Of a DNA stretch of 7,323 bases, positions 1 to 6,247 are shown in pieces. The stretch covers positions 6,468 to 13,790 of the forward strand of contig JAPLPA010000303.1 in assembly GCA_026400415.1 (NCBI GenBank). Reading direction: 5' to 3'. The notes under the pieces were generated by a model that worked only from the letters and a program-made list of their open reading frames with translations, was not told the DNA's origin and made no database searches. Origin of the DNA: Afipia sp. (GTDB lineage Bacteria; Pseudomonadota; Alphaproteobacteria; Rhizobiales; Xanthobacteraceae). The translations under genes and the position numbers were made by a program. Numbering within the stretch: position 1 is the stretch's first letter; each line of letters starts with the position of its first letter.

Positions 1-252
1 CGGACGTCCGGTGCGGTTGGCACCCTGCATGCCGGGAGCGCGGCCCACAATCAGGAGCGATGCGTCACGCGAACCGAATGACGGGACGGGGCCGTTGAAC
101 CAGTCGGGTTCGCGCGCCTGATTGGCGTGGCGGAAAGCTTTGAGGCGCGGACAGAGTGGACAATCGCGCGAGGGTTCGGAATGAGTGAGCCAGCCGGGGG
201 CATTTGCGCCTTCCAGCCCTTTACGTGGCTCAGTCTTCAAACTCTTCGTCAT
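1..252 (-). CDS. Uracil-DNA glycosylase, family 5 (UDGb-like), N-terminal part, cut by the window edge
   Basis: Only the first 84 codons are present; the gene continues past position 1. The protein probably removes uracil and other deaminated bases from DNA in base-excision repair. Residues 31-37 read CPLCPRL, which supplies the first two of the four cysteines that bind the 4Fe-4S cluster in family 4 and 5 glycosylases. PDWFNGPVPSFG (residues 49-60) follows, then the uracil-pocket motif VGRAPGMQGANRTGRP (69-84). GANRTGR is typical of family 5 rather than family 4, which has a GEAPG-type motif. Family 5 usually has GLAPG, so Arg71 replaces the common Leu. The ATG at 252-250 was chosen because the N-terminus has a plausible family length and an AAGGGG-like ribosome binding site lies just upstream. 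The start lies inside the end of the NYN gene, overlapping it by 23 bases in another frame, so the two are probably co-transcribed. The remaining cluster cysteines and the C-terminal active-site motif cannot be checked here. Confidence 0.88.
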   Translation of the reverse strand, partial: MTKSLKTEPRKGLEGANAPGWLTHSEPSRDCPLCPRLKAFRHANQAREPDWFNGPVPSFGSRDASLLIVGRAPGMQGANRTGRP

Positions 253-874
253 CGCCCCTTGGTGCCATCGAGGTTGTCGTCGTTCGCTGCAGGAATTGCG
301 GCGTATGCTGACGAGCTTCACGCGGTTCGCGCGGAGCAGGGCGCTCGCTCGGGTCGCGGCCAAGCTTGGATTGTAGCTGGACCAAATCCGTAAAGACATC
401 CGCCTGGCGGCGCAATTCGTCGGCAATCATCGGCGGCTGGCTTGAGATGGTTGAAATGACGGTGACGCGGACGCCACGGCGCTGCACGGCTTCGACCAAT
501 GACCGGAAATCGCCATCACCTGAAAACAGCACCATCTGATCGATGCTGTCGGCCAACTCCATCGCATCGACCGCGAGTTCGATGTCCATGTTGCCCTTGA
601 CCTTGCGACGGCCAGCGGCATCGACGAATTCCTTGGTCGCCTTGGTGACGACCGAATAGCCATTGTAGTCCAGCCAATCGATCAGCGGGCGGATCGACGA
701 GTATTCCTGATCTTCAATGATTGCGGTGTAGTAGAAAGCTCGAACCAAAGTGCCACGGCTCTGGAATTCGAGAAGCAGGCGCTTGTAGTCGATGTCGAAT
801 CCGAGCGTGCGGGCGGTTGCGTAAAGGTTTGCGCCATCAATAAACAGCGCGATCTTGTTGGTGGCAGAAGGCAT
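230..874 (-). CDS. NYN/PIN-domain protein of the LabA/DUF88 family
   Basis: A 214-residue protein with a PIN-like NYN fold. Such domains are predicted metal-dependent ribonucleases, but the target of this alphaproteobacterial branch is not established to my knowledge. The first strand carries FIDGANLY (residues 11-18, acidic Asp13). KGNMDIELAVDAM (93-105) holds Asp97 and Asp103, and LFSGDGDF (116-123) holds Asp120 and Asp122. Together these make the expected acidic metal-binding pocket, which appears intact. Residues 172-214 are rich in Arg, Pro, Thr and acidic residues and look like a disordered tail. The reading frame is open back to an ATG at 1036, but the start at 874 (MPSATNKIALFIDG) is preferred: it sits directly before the first domain strand, and the extra 54 residues are basic and do not resemble a domain. 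The ribosome binding site before 874 is weak (GAGA followed by an A run). It is the first gene of a minus-strand pair with the glycosylase and is divergent from rpoZ. Confidence 0.9.
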   Translation of the reverse strand: MPSATNKIALFIDGANLYATARTLGFDIDYKRLLLEFQSRGTLVRAFYYTAIIEDQEYSSIRPLIDWLDYNGYSVVTKATKEFVDAAGRRKVKGNMDIELAVDAMELADSIDQMVLFSGDGDFRSLVEAVQRRGVRVTVISTISSQPPMIADELRRQADVFTDLVQLQSKLGRDPSERPAPREPREARQHTPQFLQRTTTTSMAPRGDDEEFED

Positions 875-1226
875 AAGTTTTTTTCTCGCATATTTGTTAA
901 AACGTTTTTGGCGCGGCTTAAACGTCCGCGCATTCCCAGTCGGTTTTAAGCATCCGCACACGGCGGTTTTTGAGCGTGAGGCACCGCCTGATTTAAAATA
1001 TGGCAGCCGCTTCAGGTCGGCGTTGATAGTCATCAATCAATGAAGCGATTTCTTGTCCATGAGACTATTTGCCCGGCGTGCAGGACATTCCGTCACGCAT
1101 GGCTGGTCAACGCACGATGCTGCGAGCGGGCCGGATTCCGATATTCCTTCTTGCGAATTGTTCTCGGTCGCTATACGTAACGGGGCACAGCGACACATTT
1201 CAGACCCAGATTCGGAGCGATTGCCT
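875..1226. other. Divergent intergenic region between the NYN gene and rpoZ
   Basis: This 352-base stretch contains no gene I can support. Open frames run through it as upstream extensions of both flanking genes (minus from 1036, plus from 1053), but their translations have no recognisable domain and lie outside the usual family starts. The NYN-proximal part (875-1000) is richer in A and T than the surrounding genes. It contains a 10-base palindrome AAAACGTTTT (899-908) and a loose hairpin GGCGGT/ACCGCC (962-967 with 983-988, 15-base loop). The rpoZ-proximal part carries a possible promoter near 1148-1176. I looked for a tRNA or a tmRNA piece and found no T-arm, no CCA end and no tag-peptide codons. 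It must hold both divergent promoters, but none on the minus strand is convincing. Confidence 0.6.
1148..1176 (+). promoter_or_regulatory. Candidate rpoZ promoter
   Basis: CTATAC (1171-1176) resembles the alphaproteobacterial -10 element. A poor -35 candidate, TTCTTG (1148-1153), lies 17 bases upstream; an alternative, TTGCGA (1151-1156), would leave only 14 bases. The position, about 50 bases before the rpoZ start, is reasonable, but the -35 match is weak, so this is a suggestion only. Confidence 0.25.
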
Positions 1227-1619
1227 ATGGCTCGCGTGACTGTTGAGGACTGCATCGACAAGGTCGATAACCGGTTCGACCTCGTTCTTCTCGCTGCGCA
1301 CCGTGCGCGCATGATTTCGTCCGGCTCGCAGCTCACAATCGACCGCGATAATGACAAGAATCCGGTGGTTTCGCTCCGCGAAATCGCTGAAACGACCGTT
1401 TCGCCGGAGGATTTGAGGGAAGAACTGGTCCATTCCCTGCAGAAATTCGTCGAAGTGGACGAGCCGGAACCCGATACCATTCCGCTGATCGGCTCGGCCG
1501 GTGCCTCCGTGGACGCCGACGACACCGAAGTGGCCGTCGAGCGCATGACCGAGGAAGAGCTTCTGAAGGGCCTGGAAGGCCTGGCACCGCCCGAGGAGCA
1601 GCCTGAGGAAGACGAATAA
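1227..1619 (+). CDS. rpoZ: DNA-directed RNA polymerase omega subunit
   Basis: A 130-residue omega subunit, which helps fold and assemble the beta-prime subunit of RNA polymerase and forms part of ppGpp site 1. The N-terminus MARVTVEDCIDKVDNRFDLV matches the family, including the MAR motif implicated in ppGpp binding at the beta-prime/omega interface. The helix LVLLAAHRARMISSG and the segment VVSLREIAE follow. The ATG at 1227 was chosen because MARVTVE is the usual omega N-terminus and GGAG (1214-1217) lies 9 bases upstream; the frame is open back to 1053 but the extra residues are unlike omega. The protein is longer than the 91-residue E. coli form. The extra C-terminal part (from about residue 70) is strongly acidic and ends PPEEQPEEDE, a feature I associate with alphaproteobacterial omega proteins. 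The gene is followed by a strong terminator, so it may be transcribed separately from rel. Confidence 0.97.
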   Translation: MARVTVEDCIDKVDNRFDLVLLAAHRARMISSGSQLTIDRDNDKNPVVSLREIAETTVSPEDLREELVHSLQKFVEVDEPEPDTIPLIGSAGASVDADDTEVAVERMTEEELLKGLEGLAPPEEQPEEDE

Positions 1620-1668
1620 GGGCATTTTCAAAGGCTGCCCGCGAGGCGGATTTCAGATCGAATTGCAC

Positions 1669-1702
1669 AAGGCCCGGACCCCGATCCGGGCCTTTGCTTT
1701 TA
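1669..1702 (+). terminator. Rho-independent terminator after rpoZ
   Basis: AAGGCCCGGA (1669-1678) pairs perfectly with TCCGGGCCTT (1685-1694) around the six-base loop CCCCGA, giving a 10-bp GC-rich stem. A T-rich tail TTTGCTTTTAT follows directly. It begins 49 bases after the rpoZ stop. An upstream in-frame ATG of the rel frame (1663) lies just before the stem, which argues against rel translation starting there. Confidence 0.9.
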
Positions 1703-1723
1703 TTGACCATTTTGGCGTCTTCC

Positions 1724-1752
1724 TTGCGGTCGCCACAGAAGCCGGTGATATT
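1724..1752 (+). promoter_or_regulatory. Candidate rel/spoT promoter
   Basis: TTGCGG (1724-1729) and GATATT (1747-1752) are separated by 17 bases and match the -35 and -10 consensus at 3 and 4 of 6 positions. The site lies between the rpoZ terminator and the rel start, where a promoter is expected if the terminator works. A second -35-like hexamer, TTGACC (1703-1708), has no good -10 partner. The call rests mainly on position. Confidence 0.25.
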
Positions 1753-1812
1753 GTGAATGGCGGTTCCGCCTCAGGAATTGCGCCACAAAGGCAGTCATCC
1801 AAGGCACTCGTT

Positions 1813-4104
1813 ATGGCGATCTGGCGCCGCACCCCACAGCAGGCACAAGCCACGGCCGACGCGGTCGCGGCAGTTCCTGTTGCGCGCGAGCCGGTGGCCC
1901 CCAAGAAGTCGCCCCGCGCCAAGATGATGCGGCAATACGACCTTGTGGACAGGGTCCGCGCTTACAATCCCAACACCGACGAAGACCTGCTCAACCGCGC
2001 CTATGTTTACGCGATGATGGCGCATGGTGAGCAGAAACGCGCGTCGGGCGATCCTTACTTTTCCCATCCGCTGGAAGTGGCGGCGATTCTCACGGATCTG
2101 AAACTCGACGAGGCAACCATTGTCGCAGCCCTTCTGCACGACACCATCGAAGACACCGAATCCACCCGCAGCGAAATCGATCAGACATTCGGTCGCGAAA
2201 TCGGCGCGCTGGTCGAGGGGCTGACAAAACTCAAGCGGCTCGAACTGGTCTCGCGCGAAGCAAAGCAGGCCGAGAATTTGCGCAAGCTGCTGCTTGCAAT
2301 CGCCGACGACGTTCGTGTGCTGCTCATCAAGCTAGCTGACCGTCTGCACAATATGCGCACGCTGGAATTCGTGCCGCCGGCGTCGCGGCGTCGCGTGGCC
2401 GAAGAAACACTGGACATCTACGCGCCACTCGCAGGCCGCATGGGCATGCAGGAAATGCGCGAGGAACTGGAAGATCTCGCATTCAAGGAACTCGATCCGC
2501 AGGCTTATGAAGTGGTGATGCAGCGGCTGGATGCGCTGGCCGACCGCAATCGCAACCTCATCGGCGAGATTGAAACGCAGCTCTCAGCAATCCTGAAGAA
2601 GAACGGCGTCTCTGCTGCCGTGGCGGGACGCAGCAAGCGGCCGTTTTCGATCTGGGTGAAGATGGAGCGCAAATCCGTCGGCTTCGAACAGTTGTCGGAC
2701 ATTTTCGGCTTCCGCATCGTCGTCAACAGCGTCGCTGAGGCCTATCGCACACTCGGCATCGTGCATACGACGTGGCCTGTCGTGCCGGGACGATTCAAGG
2801 ATTATATCTCGACTCCCAAGCAGAACGATTATCGCTCCATCCATACCACGGTCATCGGCCCCGGCAATCAGCGCGTTGAATTGCAGATCCGTACCGAAGA
2901 CATGGACCGGATCGCCGAATATGGAATCGCCGCGCATGCGTTCTACAAGGATGGCGTCGGCTCACCGACAGAAATGCTCCAGCGCGAATCCAATGCATTC
3001 GCGTGGTTGCGCCACACAGTCGAGGTGCTGTCGGAAAGCGCCAATCCGGAAGAGTTTCTCGAACACACCAAGATGGAGCTGTTCCACGATCAGGTGTTCT
3101 GCTTCACGCCGAAGGGCAAGCTGATCGCGTTGCCGCGCCACGCCAACGTCATCGACTTTGCCTATGCGGTCCACACCGATGTCGGTAACAGCGCGGTGGG
3201 TTGCAAGATCAACGGCAAATTTGCGCCGCTGTCGTCCGAACTCGACAATGGCGATGAAGTCGAAGTGCTGACCTCACGGGCGCAATCAGCTCCGCCGACG
3301 GCGTGGGAATCGCTTGCGGTGACGGGCAAGGCCAAGGCCGCCATTCGCCGCGCCACGCGCACCGCCGTGCGCGATCAATATGCCGGGCTCGGACGGCGCA
3401 TTGTCGAGCGCTTGTTCATGCGCGCCAAGATTGCTTACGCCGACGACAAGCTGAAGGGCGCGTTACCGCGCCTAGCACGTGCGTCGATCGAAGATGTGAT
3501 GGCGGCGGTCGGACGCAGCGAGATGAAAGCCTCGGATGTCGCGCGTGCAATGTATCCCGATTACAAGGAAGAAGCGCGCGGCGGTGCCAAGAAGAAAGTC
3601 GCGTTCAAGCGCGTCAGATCGAAACTGACCAGGGCTGCGGCGGATACGTCAGCCGCCATCCCCATCAAGGGCATCAACAACGATCTGCCGGTGAAGTTCG
3701 CGCCCAATGGCGGCGCAGTGCCGGGCGACCGCATCGTTGGCATCGTGACACCGAATGAAGGCATTACGATCTATCCGATCCAGTCGCCTGCGCTGAAGGA
3801 TTACGAGGAAGAGCCTGAACGTTGGCTCGACGTGCGCTGGGATATCGAGGACGCCGTGCCGCGCAGATTTCCCGCGCGGCTTTTGGTGCAGAACGTCAAC
3901 GAGCCGGGAAGCCTCGCGCAGGTCGCGACCGTGATCGCCGAGCATGATGGCAATATCGACAATATCAGCATGAGCCGCCGCTCACCGGATTTTACCGAGT
4001 TGACGATCGATCTTGAAGTCTATGATCTCAAGCATCTCAACGGTATCATCGCGCAATTGCGCGCCAAGGCTGTCGTCGCGCGCGTCGAACGCGTAAACGG
4101 TTAA
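1813..4104 (+). CDS. rel: Bifunctional (p)ppGpp synthetase/hydrolase, RelA/SpoT homologue
   Basis: A 763-residue long RSH enzyme that makes (p)ppGpp from ATP and GDP or GTP and hydrolyses it, controlling the stringent response. The HD hydrolase domain is complete: His85 (FSHPLEV), His109-Asp110 (LLHDTIEDT), Asp176 and Asn180 (LADRLHNM) line up with His53, His77-Asp78, Asp144 and Asn148 of Streptococcus Rel. The synthetase domain has Asp296 (LSDIFGFR), the RFKD motif (327-330) typical of bifunctional rather than synthetase-only enzymes, and Glu356 in VELQIRT. TGS (about 424-487), helical, and C-terminal ACT (about 687-760) domains follow. In the zinc-finger region, GGAVPGDRIVG (633-643) and IQSPAL lack the usual cysteines. 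Start chosen at ATG 1813, with AAGG 8 bases upstream; earlier in-frame starts (1663, GTG 1753) overlap the terminator region or lack a good site, and MMRQYDLV at 1924 is a possible shorter start. It is followed after 9 bases by pdxJ. The symbol could equally be spoT or rsh. Confidence 0.96.
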   Translation: MAIWRRTPQQAQATADAVAAVPVAREPVAPKKSPRAKMMRQYDLVDRVRAYNPNTDEDLLNRAYVYAMMAHGEQKRASGDPYFSHPLEVAAILTDLKLDEATIVAALLHDTIEDTESTRSEIDQTFGREIGALVEGLTKLKRLELVSREAKQAENLRKLLLAIADDVRVLLIKLADRLHNMRTLEFVPPASRRRVAEETLDIYAPLAGRMGMQEMREELEDLAFKELDPQAYEVVMQRLDALADRNRNLIGEIETQLSAILKKNGVSAAVAGRSKRPFSIWVKMERKSVGFEQLSDIFGFRIVVNSVAEAYRTLGIVHTTWPVVPGRFKDYISTPKQNDYRSIHTTVIGPGNQRVELQIRTEDMDRIAEYGIAAHAFYKDGVGSPTEMLQRESNAFAWLRHTVEVLSESANPEEFLEHTKMELFHDQVFCFTPKGKLIALPRHANVIDFAYAVHTDVGNSAVGCKINGKFAPLSSELDNGDEVEVLTSRAQSAPPTAWESLAVTGKAKAAIRRATRTAVRDQYAGLGRRIVERLFMRAKIAYADDKLKGALPRLARASIEDVMAAVGRSEMKASDVARAMYPDYKEEARGGAKKKVAFKRVRSKLTRAAADTSAAIPIKGINNDLPVKFAPNGGAVPGDRIVGIVTPNEGITIYPIQSPALKDYEEEPERWLDVRWDIEDAVPRRFPARLLVQNVNEPGSLAQVATVIAEHDGNIDNISMSRRSPDFTELTIDLEVYDLKHLNGIIAQLRAKAVVARVERVNG

Positions 4105-4113
4105 GATTATATC

Positions 4114-4878
4114 ATGTCAATTCCGCCGCTCCGCCTTGGAGTCAACGTCGATCACGTCGCCACACTGCGCAATGCGCGGGCCGGGACAACGCCCGATCCG
4201 GTTCGCGCCGCTCTGCTCGCAATCGAGGCGGGGGCTGACGGCATCACCGCGCATCTGCGCGAGGACCGGCGGCATATTCGCGACGATGATATGGCGCGGT
4301 TGAAGCGTGAGATTTCCAAGCCGCTGAATTTCGAGATGGCTGCGACGGCGGACATGCTGCGGATTTCGCTGGCGACAAAACCTCATGCCGTGTGTCTGGT
4401 GCCCGAGCGGCGCGAAGAACTGACCACCGAGGGTGGTCTCGATGTCGTCGGTCAGCACAACGCGCTTGCACCTTTCGTTGCGCGCCTCAACGATGCGGGC
4501 ATTCGGGTGTCGCTTTTTATTTCCGCGGACCCTTCGCAGATCGAGATGGCGGCAAAACTAAAAGCGCCGGTGATCGAAATTCACACCGGCGCGTGGTGTG
4601 ACGCACTGGTCGACGGCAAAACCGAGAAAGCCAGCACCGAGTGGCAACGTATTGTCGACGGCGCAAAGCTTGCGCAGTCGGCGGGTCTTGAAGTTCATGC
4701 AGGTCACGGTCTCGACTACAAGACCGCGCAGATCATCGCGGCGTTGCCTCAAATCGTCGAACTCAACATCGGATATTTCACGATAGGCGAGGCGCTGTTT
4801 GTCGGATTGGCTCAATCCGTGCGAGACATGCGTGCGGCGATGGATCGCGGCCGCAAGACGCTGCAGGTGTACTTATGA
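4114..4878 (+). CDS. pdxJ: Pyridoxine 5'-phosphate synthase
   Basis: A 254-residue cytosolic TIM-barrel enzyme. It condenses 1-deoxy-D-xylulose 5-phosphate with 3-amino-2-oxopropyl phosphate to give pyridoxine 5'-phosphate, the ring-closing step of the DXP-dependent vitamin B6 pathway. The family landmarks appear in order: LGVNVDHVATLRNARAG (8-24), GADGITAHLREDRRHI (40-55), FEMA (73-76), CLVPERREELTTEGGLD (94-110), IEIHTGAW (154-161), EVHAGHGLDY (193-202) and ELNIGYFTIGEALF (216-229). His47, Glu74 and His195 correspond to the E. coli catalytic residues His45, Glu72 and His193, so the enzyme should be active. The start lies 9 bases after the rel stop and has no strong ribosome binding site, which suggests coupling to rel translation. 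Its end overlaps the acpS start as ATGA (4875-4878). Confidence 0.97.
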   Translation: MSIPPLRLGVNVDHVATLRNARAGTTPDPVRAALLAIEAGADGITAHLREDRRHIRDDDMARLKREISKPLNFEMAATADMLRISLATKPHAVCLVPERREELTTEGGLDVVGQHNALAPFVARLNDAGIRVSLFISADPSQIEMAAKLKAPVIEIHTGAWCDALVDGKTEKASTEWQRIVDGAKLAQSAGLEVHAGHGLDYKTAQIIAALPQIVELNIGYFTIGEALFVGLAQSVRDMRAAMDRGRKTLQVYL

Positions 4879-5288
4879 TTATCGGCATCGGCTCGGACAT
4901 CATCGACATCACGCGGATCGAGAAGGTGATCGGCCGCCACGGCGATCGTTTTATCGACCGTATCTTCACCGATGCGGAGCGCGCCAAGGCCGAGCGGCGT
5001 TCGAAAGTGCCTAAGCTGGTATGGGCGACTTATGCCAAGCGCTTCGCCGCAAAGGAAGCCTGTTCCAAGGCACTCGGAACGGGCATCCGCCGTGGCGTGT
5101 GGTGGCGCGATATGGGCGTGGTCAACATGCCGGGGGGAAGGCCCACGATGAAACTCACCGGCGGCGCGCTGGCGAGACTCGAATCGCCCACTCCTCCGGG
5201 TTTTGAGGCGCAGATCGACCTGACAATTACGGACGACTGGCCGCAAGCGCAGGCTTTTGTCATCATTTCGGCGATCCCGGCGCGCTGA
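4875..5288 (+). CDS. acpS: Holo-[acyl-carrier-protein] synthase
   Basis: A 137-residue enzyme that transfers 4'-phosphopantetheine from CoA to the conserved serine of acyl carrier protein, which activates ACP for fatty-acid synthesis. The N-terminus MIIGIGSDIIDITRIE carries the Mg-binding Asp8, and KRFAAKEACSKALGTG (55-70) carries Glu61; both are the expected metal and CoA site residues. The C-terminal part has PTMKLTGGA (90-98) and a final beta-strand segment AFVIISA (127-133). Length is slightly above the 125-residue E. coli protein. The ATG overlaps the pdxJ stop by four bases and has AGGTG (4865-4869) 5 bases upstream, so translation is probably coupled to pdxJ. This pdxJ-acpS pairing is the same as in E. 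coli. The gene is followed by 200 bases without a gene. Confidence 0.96.
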   Translation: MIIGIGSDIIDITRIEKVIGRHGDRFIDRIFTDAERAKAERRSKVPKLVWATYAKRFAAKEACSKALGTGIRRGVWWRDMGVVNMPGGRPTMKLTGGALARLESPTPPGFEAQIDLTITDDWPQAQAFVIISAIPAR

Positions 5289-5317
5289 GGCCGGATCATA
5301 GCTCCGGGACGTCGCTT

Positions 5318-5329
5318 GCCAATATTGGC
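5318..5329. repeat. 12-base palindrome downstream of acpS
   Basis: GCCAATATTGGC is a perfect inverted repeat with AT-rich centre. It sits within a looser outer arm pair GGACG (5307-5311) and CGTCC (5329-5333). No T run follows, so it is not a convincing terminator. A short hairpin CCGGA/TCCGG (5291-5295 with 5303-5307) just after the acpS stop is likewise without a T run. The palindrome could be a protein binding site or chance. Confidence 0.4.
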
Positions 5330-5349
5330 GTCCTACGAAATGGCGCGTT

Positions 5350-5378
5350 TTGTCAGCATGTTACCAAAGTTTCATACG
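5350..5378 (+). promoter_or_regulatory. Candidate lepB operon promoter, upstream
   Basis: TTGTCA (5350-5355) matches the -35 consensus at 5 of 6 positions. CATACG (5373-5378), 17 bases on, is a poor -10 (3 of 6). It would give a leader of roughly 100 bases before lepB. Confidence 0.3.
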
Positions 5379-5390
5379 CCGGTTGATTGA

Positions 5391-5419
5391 TTGCACCCCA
5401 TTCCACAACGGTCTAAAAC
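5391..5419 (+). promoter_or_regulatory. Candidate lepB operon promoter, downstream
   Basis: TTGCAC (5391-5396) and TAAAAC (5414-5419) are 17 bases apart and match the consensus at 3 and 4 of 6 positions. It would give a leader of about 60 bases that still includes the hairpin at 5455-5476. It cannot be ranked against the upstream candidate from sequence alone. Confidence 0.3.
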
Positions 5420-5454
5420 GCGCGCGGGTGATTTGGGATGCCGTGCGGGCTGGC

Positions 5455-5476
5455 TCCTGAATTCGGATATTCAGGA
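5455..5476 (+). promoter_or_regulatory. Leader hairpin covering the lepB ribosome binding site
   Basis: TCCTGAAT (5455-5462) pairs perfectly with ATTCAGGA (5469-5476) around the loop TCGGAT. The right arm contains AGGA (5473-5476), the best Shine-Dalgarno-like sequence before the lepB ATG at 5489, although its 12-base spacing is long. If the helix forms in the mRNA it would hide that sequence. The structure is seen directly; a regulatory role is inferred. Confidence 0.5.
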
Positions 5477-5488
5477 CCAGACAGAGCC

Positions 5489-6247
5489 ATGAGCGTGACA
5501 ACACCTGCCAAAACAGAGGGCGGCGCCGGCGAAACAATCCGCGTCGTCATCCACGCGATCATTATCGCGCTGGTGATCCGCACATTCCTGTTTCAGCCGT
5601 TCAACATTCCATCCGGATCGATGAAGGCCACGCTGCTGGTCGGCGATTATCTGTTCGTCTCGAAATATTCCTACGGCTATACGCATTATTCGATCCCGCT
5701 TTCGCCGCGATTGTTTTCGGGCCGCATCTTCGGCTCCGAACCCTCCCGCGGCGACGTCGTTGTGTTTCGTCTGCCGAAGGATGACACCACAGACTATATC
5801 AAGCGCGTCATCGGGCTGCCGGGCGACCGTATCCAGATGAAAGAGGGGCTTCTCTACATCAACGACAAGCCCGTGCAGCGCGAACGTCTGCCGGATTTCG
5901 TCGGCGAGGATCCTTGCGGCTCGGATGCGACCGCGCGCGTCAAGCAGTGGAAAGAAACTCTGCCGAACGGTGTGACGTACAAATCGCTCGATTGCGTCGA
6001 TAACGGGTTTTACGACACTACAAATGTCTACACGGTGCCGCCCGAACATTTCTTCATGATGGGCGACAACCGTGACAACTCGACCGACAGCCGCGTGCTC
6101 TCGGCGGTCGGATACGTTCCGTTCGAGAACATCATCGGCCGTGCGCAGATGATCTTCTTTTCCATTGCCGAGGGCGAGCAGGCCTGGCAATTCTGGCGCT
6201 GGCCTGTTGCCGTGCGCTGGAATCGCATCTTCTCCATCGTGCGATGA
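5489..6247 (+). CDS. lepB: Signal peptidase I
   Basis: A 252-residue inner-membrane serine protease that cuts signal peptides from exported proteins on the periplasmic side. One N-terminal hydrophobic segment (about residues 18-35) precedes the catalytic motif NIPSGSMKATLLVGD (39-53), with nucleophile Ser44. The general base is Lys105 in TDYIKRVIGLPGD. GDNRDNSTDSR (192-202) is the conserved box E. Two cysteines, 143 and 169, lie in the periplasmic insertion and might form a disulfide, as the E. coli enzyme does. The single transmembrane segment contrasts with the two of E. coli LepB. The start at 5489 (MSVTTPAKTEGG) is preferred over the in-frame ATG at 5438, whose 17 extra residues coincide with the leader hairpin region. 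The stop overlaps the rnc start as ATGA. As the first gene after a 200-base gap, it probably heads a lepB-rnc-era transcript. Confidence 0.96.
   Translation: MSVTTPAKTEGGAGETIRVVIHAIIIALVIRTFLFQPFNIPSGSMKATLLVGDYLFVSKYSYGYTHYSIPLSPRLFSGRIFGSEPSRGDVVVFRLPKDDTTDYIKRVIGLPGDRIQMKEGLLYINDKPVQRERLPDFVGEDPCGSDATARVKQWKETLPNGVTYKSLDCVDNGFYDTTNVYTVPPEHFFMMGDNRDNSTDSRVLSAVGYVPFENIIGRAQMIFFSIAEGEQAWQFWRWPVAVRWNRIFSIVR

Noticed and set aside
962..988. Hairpin GGCGGT/ACCGCC as a terminator
   Set aside because: The stem is only 6 bp with a 15-base loop, it has no T run, and no gene ends there.
875..1036. 54-residue N-terminal extension of the NYN protein from an ATG at 1036
   Set aside because: The translation is basic and domain-free, and the start at 874 fits the family and directly precedes the first NYN strand.
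1053..1226. 58-residue extension of omega from an ATG at 1053
   Set aside because: Omega proteins begin at MARVT, and a good ribosome binding site lies before 1227.
875..1226. Possible tRNA or permuted tmRNA piece near the uracil-glycosylase region
   Set aside because: No T-arm consensus, acceptor stem pairing, CCA end or tag-peptide reading frame could be found.
1663..1812. Rel start at the ATG at 1663
   Set aside because: It would begin just before the rpoZ terminator stem and encode the terminator; the residues are unlike Rel N-termini.
5383..5391. TTGATTGAT shared between the lepB leader and the minus strand at 1032-1040
   Set aside because: A nine-base match of simple repeated GATT units is easily expected by chance.
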